Source: Myxococcaceae bacterium (GTDB lineage: Bacteria > Myxococcota > Myxococcia > Myxococcales > Myxococcaceae). From it: a stretch of DNA of 36,295 bases. This document shows, piece after piece, positions 30,014 to 36,295 of the stretch. The stretch lies in NCBI GenBank assembly GCA_017881345.1, contig JADGQZ010000029.1:1-36295 (forward strand), written 5' to 3'. Every line of letters starts with the position of its first letter. The stretch's first letter is position 1. Both the position numbers and the translations under genes were made by a program. The notes under the pieces were generated by a model that was not told the DNA's origin, did not search any database, and was given only the letters and a program-made list of their open reading frames with translations.

Positions 30014-30076
30014 CGGACCGTGGGGTCCGCTGCGCAAGCTGTGCGCCCGAAGGCTGACGGGCGTTCGGCGGCCGAA
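30014..30076 (+). promoter_or_regulatory. Three consecutive short perfect hairpins in the presumed 5' leader of the hemerythrin gene
   Basis: CGGACC-gtgg-GGTCCG (30014-30029), CGCCCG-aaggctga-CGGGCG (30044-30063), TTCGG-cgg-CCGAA (30064-30076); SD and ATG follow by 30107. Confidence 0.4.
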
Positions 30077-30106
30077 GGGATTGCGGGTCTGCCCAGGAGG
30101 ACCACC

Positions 30107-30559
30107 ATGGAGCTGAGCGCGAGTCAGGTCCGCAGCCTCATCCTCGACGAGCACACCGTCCTCCGGGACGTCCTCGAGGAGATCGACGAGACGCTGGGGG
30201 AGATGACGCGGCGTGTCCCGGGCGCCATCGGGCGTCTCCGGGGCACGCTCCGGACGTTTCAGGATGCCTTCCTCCGTCACCTGAACCACGAGGAGACGGT
30301 GCTCCGTCCGCTGCTGGTCGATGTGGACGCCTGGGGCCCGGCGCGGGTCGAGGCGATGGACGAGGAGCACAGGGCGCAGCGCGCTGCCATCGCCGAGCTC
30401 AGCCGCCTGGCTCTGGACCAGGACCTCGATGCCACCGTCCAGCGCATCGAGGACTTCGTGCGCCGGCTCCGCGCAGACATGGACGGCGAGGAGCACCACG
30501 CGCTGAGCCCGGAAGTGCTCCGCGACGACATCATCGTCATCGACACCTTCATGGGCTAG
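30107..30559 (+). CDS. Hemerythrin HHE-domain protein
   Basis: 150 aa, good SD (caggagg): MELSASQVRSLILDEHTVLRDVLEEID...FQDAFLRHLNHEETVLRPLLVDV...MDEEHRAQRAAIAEL...MDGEEHHALSPEVLRDD. Confidence 0.82.
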   Translation: MELSASQVRSLILDEHTVLRDVLEEIDETLGEMTRRVPGAIGRLRGTLRTFQDAFLRHLNHEETVLRPLLVDVDAWGPARVEAMDEEHRAQRAAIAELSRLALDQDLDATVQRIEDFVRRLRADMDGEEHHALSPEVLRDDIIVIDTFMG

Positions 30560-30580
30560 CCGGGCTCTCGAGCGCCGGGG

Positions 30581-32041
30581 TCAGCGTCGGGACGAGACCG
30601 CGGCCGGCTCGGCGAGCAGATCCGCCGCCGCGACGTCCGCCGCCTCGAGCAGCGGGCGCGGCCAGAGCCCCAGGCCCACCACCGCGATGAGGCACGCGCC
30701 GATGGCGAGCCGGAGCGGAAGACGCGTCGGCACCGGTGCGCTCCCCTCCCCCTCGGCCATGAAGGTCGAGCGGGCCACGCTCAGGTAGTAGAAGAGGCCG
30801 AGCACCGCGAGCGCGACGCCGAGCACGACCAGCCAGCCGAGCCCCGCGCGGTAGCCGGCGAGAAGCACGAAGAGCTTCGCCCAGAACCCGGCGACGAACG
30901 GGATGCCCGCCAGCGACAGCAGGAAGATGAGCAGCGCCGCCCCGAGCGCAGGGGCGCGGCGCGACAGCCCGGCCAGCTTCGCCACGCCATGGCCGCCCGA
31001 GCCCTCGGCCCCTGCGTGCAGCACCAGGAACGCACCGAGATTGGTGAAGACGTAGGTGGCCATGAAGAACAGCGACATCGCCAGCCCCGCCCGCGTCCGC
31101 GCAGCGAGGCCGATGAGCACGTAGCCCATCTGTGCGATGCCGGAGAACCCGAGCAGACGGCGAACGTCGGACTGGTTCAGGGCGAAGACGTTACCGACCA
31201 GCATGCTCGCCGCCGACAGGAGCACGACCGCCGGCGCCCAGAGGCTCCCCTGCCGCGCCCAGCCGTGCAGCAGGACCACCGCGAGCGCGGCGAGGCCGCC
31301 CAGCTTCGGCGCCACCGACAGGAACGCCACGAACGGCGTGGGCGCGCCCTGGTACGTGTCCGGTACCCAGAAGTGGAACGGCACCGCGCCGATCTTGAAG
31401 CCGAAGCCGGCGATGATGAGCAGCATCCCCACCGCCGCGAGCGGCGCCCGCGCCGGGTCTGCCACCACGTCGATCTGCGTCGTCCCGCTCAGGCCGACCA
31501 CCAGCGCCAGCCCGAAGAAGGTCAGCGCCGAGCTTGCCGTCCCGGTGACGAAGAGCTTCAGCCCCGCCTCGGCGCCCAGGCGCGGGCGGTCCGGGGGCCC
31601 GTCGTTCTTGGCCCAGGCGGCGAGCGCGTAGAGCGGGATGCCCATCAGCTCGAACGAGACCACGAGGAGCGCCCAGTCCCGCGCCCCCGGGATCATCATC
31701 ATCCCCGAGGTGCTGAAGAGGACCAGGGCCAGGTATTCGGCCTGACGACCCCCGGCGCGCGACTCGAGCCAGTCCATCGAGCCGAGGATCGCCAGCAGCG
31801 CGCTGACGACGAAGACCCGCTGGAGGAACAGGGACCAGGGCCCGGCGACGTACGCCCGGTGGGGAGCGGCCCCCGCCGAGTTCATCCCCAGGGAGAGCCC
31901 GAGGAGCGCAAGCAGCAGCCCCACGGCGAGCCAGCCCCACAGCCGCCCGCGGCCAGGCAGGAGCGTGTCGCCCCCGAGCACCACCGCGCCGATGGCAGCA
32001 ACGGCCATCGCCGGACCGAGCAGCTGGAACCAGGGGTTCAT
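30581..32041 (-). CDS. nuoN: NADH-quinone oxidoreductase subunit N
   Basis: 486 aa from ATG at 32041: MNPWFQLLGPAMAVAAIGAVVL...VVSFELMGIPLYALAAWAKND...FGFKIGAVPFHFWVPDTYQGAPTPFVAFLSVAPKLGGLAAL...LGFSGIAQMGYVLIGL. Confidence 0.96.
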   Translation of the reverse strand: MNPWFQLLGPAMAVAAIGAVVLGGDTLLPGRGRLWGWLAVGLLLALLGLSLGMNSAGAAPHRAYVAGPWSLFLQRVFVVSALLAILGSMDWLESRAGGRQAEYLALVLFSTSGMMMIPGARDWALLVVSFELMGIPLYALAAWAKNDGPPDRPRLGAEAGLKLFVTGTASSALTFFGLALVVGLSGTTQIDVVADPARAPLAAVGMLLIIAGFGFKIGAVPFHFWVPDTYQGAPTPFVAFLSVAPKLGGLAALAVVLLHGWARQGSLWAPAVVLLSAASMLVGNVFALNQSDVRRLLGFSGIAQMGYVLIGLAARTRAGLAMSLFFMATYVFTNLGAFLVLHAGAEGSGGHGVAKLAGLSRRAPALGAALLIFLLSLAGIPFVAGFWAKLFVLLAGYRAGLGWLVVLGVALAVLGLFYYLSVARSTFMAEGEGSAPVPTRLPLRLAIGACLIAVVGLGLWPRPLLEAADVAAADLLAEPAAVSSRR

Positions 32042-33585
32042 CGACGGAGCGCCTCCGCCACCAGCGCCACCCGGTTCAGGTAGCCGGAGGTGGTGGTGTC
32101 GATGACGTCGAGGATGAGCCGCGGCCAGACGCCGAAGACCACCAGGCAGGTGCAGAGCACCACCGGGGCGAACCACTCCGTGCGGTGCGGGTCGCCGAGG
32201 TGGGCGACATCACCCAGCGGCCTCGGCCCCCAGAAGATGATCTTCGAGGCCCGGAGCACGTAGACCGCGGTGACGAACGCGCCGAGCACCGCGGGGATGG
32301 TCCACCAGGCGCTCCGGCCCGTCGCCGCGCCGAGGAAGACCAGGAACTCGGCCACGAACCCGGCCGTCCCGGGAAGACCGAGGGAGGACAGCGCGCCCAG
32401 GGTGAAGAAGGCGGCGATGGCCGGCATGGCATGGGCGAACCCGCCCATCTTGGCGAGGTCCCGGGTGTGCGCCCGCTCGTAGACCAGGCCCACAAGGGCG
32501 AAGAAGAGCCCGGTCATGATGCCGTGGGCGAACATCTGGAACACCGCACCGTTCCAGCCCACCGGGGTCAGGGTGGCCGCCCCGAGCATCACCACGCCCA
32601 TGTGGCTCACCGACGAGTAGGCCACGATGTACTTGAGGTCGTCCTGGGCCGCGGCGCAGAGCGCGCCGTAGAGGATGTTGACCACCGCCACCGCGCCCAC
32701 CAGCGGAGCCCAGGCCACCGCCGCCTCGGGGGCCAGCACCATCCCCACCCGCATGACGCCGAAGGCGCCGAGCTTCATCAGCACGCCCGCGTGCAGCATG
32801 CTCACCGCGGTGGGCGCCGAGGCGTGGCCGTCCGGGCTCCAGGTGTGGAACGGGAAGACGCCGGCGAGGGTCCCGAAGCCGAGCCAGAGCAGCGGGAAGA
32901 CCCACATCTGCGTCGAGCGCGGGATGGACGCCGCCGCGAGCAGGCCGAGGTCGAAGGTGCTGCCGCCGGCGCGGGACCAGAGCCCGAACATGGCGACCAG
33001 GATGGCGGCCGATCCGACCAGCAGCATCAGGGTGAGCTTCATCGCCGCGTACTCGCGGCTGCCCACCACGAACCAGCGCCAGGCGCCCTTGAAGGGGCCC
33101 GCCGCCTTCACCTTGTGGCTGCTGCCCCAGATGCCGATGAGCAGGTACATCGGCAGCACGGCGATCTCGTAGAAGAGAAAGAAGACGAACAGGTCCTGGC
33201 TGACGAACACCCCGAACACCCCGGTCACCAGGGTGAGCAGGAGGACGAAGAACTCCTTGTCCCGGCGCTGCACCGTCCAGCTCGCCAGCACACCGGTGAC
33301 GATGATGATTCCGGTGAGGAGCACGAGCGCGATGCTCCAGCCGTCCGCGGCGAGGGAGAGCGAGATGCCCATCGAGGGCACGAGCGGATAGCGCTCCGCC
33401 ATCTGGAAGCCGCCGGTGCCCTTGTCCCAGCTGAGCGCCGCCACCACCGCTCCCACCAGGCCGCCGCTCGCGCCGGCCAGCGACACCCAGCGGATGGCCT
33501 GCCGCATGCGCCCGGGGATGAGGAGGAGCAGCGCGGCGGCGATCGCCGGCGAGGCCACCATCCAGGCGAGGAGGTGCCCCTTCAT
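32038..33585 (-). CDS. nuoM: NADH-quinone oxidoreductase subunit M
   Basis: 515 aa from ATG at 33585: MKGHLLAWMVASPAIAAALLLLIPGRMRQ...FFLFYEIAVLPMYLLIGIWG...GFGTLAGVFPFHTWSPDGHASAPTAVSMLHAGVLMKLGAFGVMRVG...YSSVSHMGVVMLG. Confidence 0.97.
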   Translation of the reverse strand: MKGHLLAWMVASPAIAAALLLLIPGRMRQAIRWVSLAGASGGLVGAVVAALSWDKGTGGFQMAERYPLVPSMGISLSLAADGWSIALVLLTGIIIVTGVLASWTVQRRDKEFFVLLLTLVTGVFGVFVSQDLFVFFLFYEIAVLPMYLLIGIWGSSHKVKAAGPFKGAWRWFVVGSREYAAMKLTLMLLVGSAAILVAMFGLWSRAGGSTFDLGLLAAASIPRSTQMWVFPLLWLGFGTLAGVFPFHTWSPDGHASAPTAVSMLHAGVLMKLGAFGVMRVGMVLAPEAAVAWAPLVGAVAVVNILYGALCAAAQDDLKYIVAYSSVSHMGVVMLGAATLTPVGWNGAVFQMFAHGIMTGLFFALVGLVYERAHTRDLAKMGGFAHAMPAIAAFFTLGALSSLGLPGTAGFVAEFLVFLGAATGRSAWWTIPAVLGAFVTAVYVLRASKIIFWGPRPLGDVAHLGDPHRTEWFAPVVLCTCLVVFGVWPRLILDVIDTTTSGYLNRVALVAEALRR

Positions 33586-35381
33586 TGCCAGGCTCCGAGC
33601 ACCAGCAGCACCACCGCGCCGATCACCACCGCCAGCGCGTAGTCGCGGGTCCGGCCGGTCTGGACGGGGCGAACCACGGTGCCGACCTCGAGCGTCCCCC
33701 AGCCGAGGCCGTTGATCGCCCCATCGACGAGGTAGCGGTCCACCCAGCGGAGCACGCCGCTGAGCGGGAGCAACACGCCCCGGTATCCGAACGCCCAGGT
33801 CCGGTCGACGATCGACGCCCGGTCCAGCGCGGCGATGGTTCCAGCCAGAGGAGCCTCGCGGCCGCGCGAGTAGAGCACGAGGGCGAGCGTCAGGCCCGAG
33901 AGCGCGGCCACGCTTGCCAGGACCGGAGTCAGCCCGAGGTGCAGGTGCATCTCCTCGCCCATCCCGCGCGCGAGCCACGGCCCGAGCAGCCCACCGGCCA
34001 CGGTGGGGATGGCGAGGGCGAGCAGCGGCCCGGTCATGACGGCCGGCGACTCGTGCGCGTGCGCGGCCGCGGGCGAAGGCTTGCCGAGGAAGGTCAGGAC
34101 CAGCACCCGGCCCATGTAGAACGCGGTCAGGAACGCGGTGGCCAGGAGCAGCGCCCAGGGAATCCACCCCGCACGGCCCTCGACCGCGGTGAGGATGGCG
34201 TCCTTCGAGGCGAAGCCGGCGAACGGGGGCACGCCGGCGAGTGACAGGGCGCCCACGGCGAAGGTCGCAGCGGTGAGGGGCATCTTGCGCCCCAGGCCGC
34301 CCATGTCGGTCATGAAGTTGGAGTGCACCGCGTGGATGACGCTGCCCGCGCCGAGGAACAGCAGCGCCTTGAAGAAGGCATGCGTCCCGAGGTGGAAGTA
34401 CCCGGCGAAGGCCGAACCGGCCCCCAGCGCCGCCACCATGAACCCCAGCTGCGAGCAGGTGGAGTACGCGAGGACGCGCTTGATGTCGGTCTGCACCAGG
34501 CCCAGCAGCGCGGCGAAGACCGCGGTGATGGTCCCGATCCACAGCATCCCGCCCTGGACCCAGTGCGCCTGGGTGAAGAGCGGGTCAGCCCGGACGACGA
34601 GGTACACGCCTGCGGCCACCATCGTCGCGGCGTGGAGCAGCGCCGAGACCGGCGTGGGGCCCTCCATCGCGTCGGGGAGCCACACGTGCAGCGGGAACTG
34701 GGCGGACTTGCCCATCACCGCGATGAAGATCAGGGCCGCGGTCGCCTCGGCCACCTCGGGCCGGAGCGCCACGTCCCAGGAGAACGCGCCGGTGCGCGAG
34801 TACAGGAGCAGGAGCGCGAACAGGAAGCCCATGTCCGCGAGCTTGGTCATCCAGAACGCCTTCACCGCGGCCCGCGCGGCGGTCGGGCGGTCGAAGTGGA
34901 AGCCGATGAGGAGGTAGCTCACCAGACCGACCAGCTCCCACCCGGCGAACGCCTGGAGCAGGTCCGGCGCGAGCACCAGGGTGTTCATGCTGAAGAGGAA
35001 GAGCGCGTGGTAGGTGAAGTACCGCCCGTAGGAACGGTGCGTCTCGCCGTGCATGTACGCGAGCGAGTAGACCTGCACCGCCAGGGCGACCAGGCACACC
35101 ACCGCGAGCATCGGGATGGAGACGGCGTCGAGCCGGACGCCGATCTCGCCCAGCCCCCGGCCCTGCACCAGCATCCATGGAACGGTGGCGCGGATTGCAC
35201 GGCCCGCGACGTCCTGCGCGAGCAGGGCCCCGGCGGCGCCGGTGGCGAGCACGCTGCCGGCGATGGCGAGCACGGCGGAGGGAGTGCCCCGGTGCCGGAG
35301 CGGCGGGATGAGAACCGAGAGGAGGGCAGCGGCGAGCGGGGCGCCGACCGTCACCAGCGCGAGGAGGACCGACGGGCTCAT
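33582..35381 (-). CDS. nuoL: NADH-quinone oxidoreductase subunit L
   Basis: 599 aa from ATG at 35381: MSPSVLLALVTVGAPLAAALLSVL...FAGWELVGLVSYLLIGFHFDRPTAARAAVKAFWMTKLADMGFLFALLLL...GKSAQFPLHVWLPDAMEGPTPVSALLHAATMVAAGVYLVVR...YSTCSQLGFMVAALG. Confidence 0.97.
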   Translation of the reverse strand: MSPSVLLALVTVGAPLAAALLSVLIPPLRHRGTPSAVLAIAGSVLATGAAGALLAQDVAGRAIRATVPWMLVQGRGLGEIGVRLDAVSIPMLAVVCLVALAVQVYSLAYMHGETHRSYGRYFTYHALFLFSMNTLVLAPDLLQAFAGWELVGLVSYLLIGFHFDRPTAARAAVKAFWMTKLADMGFLFALLLLYSRTGAFSWDVALRPEVAEATAALIFIAVMGKSAQFPLHVWLPDAMEGPTPVSALLHAATMVAAGVYLVVRADPLFTQAHWVQGGMLWIGTITAVFAALLGLVQTDIKRVLAYSTCSQLGFMVAALGAGSAFAGYFHLGTHAFFKALLFLGAGSVIHAVHSNFMTDMGGLGRKMPLTAATFAVGALSLAGVPPFAGFASKDAILTAVEGRAGWIPWALLLATAFLTAFYMGRVLVLTFLGKPSPAAAHAHESPAVMTGPLLALAIPTVAGGLLGPWLARGMGEEMHLHLGLTPVLASVAALSGLTLALVLYSRGREAPLAGTIAALDRASIVDRTWAFGYRGVLLPLSGVLRWVDRYLVDGAINGLGWGTLEVGTVVRPVQTGRTRDYALAVVIGAVVLLVLGAWQ

Positions 35382-35674
35382 CCCTTTGCCTCGCTGGCCA
35401 GCTCGAGCAGCGTGTCCCCGTGCCGTCGGTACAGGAGCAGCACCAGGGCCAGCCCCACCGCGACCTCGGCCACGGTGACGGCCAGCGCGAAGAGCACCAG
35501 GGGGTGCCCCGGCGCTCCGCCGAACCGGGCGAAGGCGACGAAGACCAGGTTGGCGGCGTTGGCCATGACCTCGATCGAGAGCAGGAGCGCCACCGCCTGC
35601 CGCCGGGTGACCAGGCCGTAGATGCCGGTGGCGAAGACCGCGGTCGCGACGAGGAGGAGCGCGCGCAGGGTCAT
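35378..35674 (-). CDS. nuoK: NADH-quinone oxidoreductase subunit K
   Basis: 98 aa: ...GIYGLVTRRQAVALLLSIEVMANAANLVFVAFAR...VTVAEVAVGLALVLLLYRRHGDTLLELASEAKG. Confidence 0.96.
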   Translation of the reverse strand: MTLRALLLVATAVFATGIYGLVTRRQAVALLLSIEVMANAANLVFVAFARFGGAPGHPLVLFALAVTVAEVAVGLALVLLLYRRHGDTLLELASEAKG

Positions 35675-36225
35675 GGTGGGCTTCCTTCCCGCAGCGCCAC
35701 CGGATCCGGTCCCTCGACCCCCTCGGGGGACGGGTCCCGCCTCCGGGCGAGCACCACCGCGCTGATGATGGCAGCGAGCAGGAGCACCGAGGCGACCTCG
35801 AAGGCGATGAGGTACCGGTCGAGCAGCGCGAGCGCGAGGTCCTGCGTCGACGGGGGCTCCACCGCCGTGAGTTCCGAGAGGTCGGTCCGGAAGATCGCTG
35901 AGGCGACGATGCCGAAGAACGCCAGGGCCGCAAGGGCGCCGCGGACGCGGTTGGTGCCGTCGATGCCAACCGTCGTGCCGTCGTACTTCCGGGTGACCAT
36001 CACTCCGAAGATCATCAGGGTGACGACGCCGCCCACGTAGGTGAGCACCTGGACCCCCGCGAGGAAGGGAGCGTGCAGGAGCCCGTAGAGCACCGCCGTG
36101 CCGAGCAGCGTCCCGGCCAGCCAGAGGACCGCGCGGACCAGGTTTCCGCTGGTCACCACCAAGATCGCGGGGAAGCCGACCAGCAGAAAGGCGAGGAGCC
36201 CGAAGCCCAGCTCGGAGGGGCTCAC
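35671..36225 (-). CDS. nuoJ: NADH-quinone oxidoreductase subunit J
   Basis: 184 aa from GTG at 36225: ...NLVRAVLWLAGTLLGTAVLYGLLHAPFLAGVQVLTYVGGVVTLMIFGVMVTRK.... Confidence 0.94.
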   Translation of the reverse strand: MSPSELGFGLLAFLLVGFPAILVVTSGNLVRAVLWLAGTLLGTAVLYGLLHAPFLAGVQVLTYVGGVVTLMIFGVMVTRKYDGTTVGIDGTNRVRGALAALAFFGIVASAIFRTDLSELTAVEPPSTQDLALALLDRYLIAFEVASVLLLAAIISAVVLARRRDPSPEGVEGPDPVALREGSPP

Positions 36226-36295
36226 GCGTTGCCCTCGCCGGAGGGCTTCGGTGACGGGCTCGCGGCCGGTGGTGGCCCCGCAGCCGAGTCGGAGG
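36222..36295 (-). CDS. nuoI: Probable C-terminus of NADH-quinone oxidoreductase subunit I (partial)
   Basis: Minus-strand frame reads ...SDSAAGPPPAASPSPKPSGEGNA-stop, with the TGA overlapping the nuoJ GTG start (GTGA). Identity inferred only from nuo gene order. Confidence 0.45.
   Translation of the reverse strand, partial: SDSAAGPPPAASPSPKPSGEGNA

Overview
The window is 36.3 kb of very GC-rich bacterial chromosome, densely coding. The gene content and style suggest Myxococcota or another deltaproteobacterial-type lineage, but that is inference only. It is mainly a central-metabolism and respiration region. From left to right it contains: a partial alpha-2-macroglobulin-like lipoprotein; a TMEM175-like channel; lutC, lutB and lutA, with a small Cys-rich membrane ORF on the opposite strand between lutB and lutA; an outer-membrane beta-barrel protein; ndk; sucD and sucC; a GT87/DUF2029-like glycosyltransferase; sdhB, sdhA and sdhC; a 785-bp repeat-bearing spacer; mdh; icd; divergent gltA; an acidic zinc-ribbon protein; an exported DUF151/BFN protein; pyk; a YCII-like protein; a membrane protein with a HExxxH motif; a TlpA-like thioredoxin; a dihydroorotate-dehydrogenase-like protein overlapping a one-chain pyruvate:ferredoxin oxidoreductase; an alpha/beta-hydrolase lipoprotein; a hemerythrin-like protein; and nuoN, M, L, K, J plus the nuoI 3' end. 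I saw no CRISPR array, tRNA, rRNA or transposase. The most unusual items are: (1) a tandem set of ~161-nt structured repeats in the mdh-sdhC spacer; (2) the PyrD-like PFOR partner, which appears to lack the catalytic Cys motif of dihydroorotate dehydrogenases; (3) the Cys-rich single-TM ORF inside the lut locus; (4) the zinc-ribbon protein with a long acidic tail just after gltA; (5) three consecutive hairpins before the hemerythrin gene. All family calls come from reading motifs and overall sequence; no database search was run.
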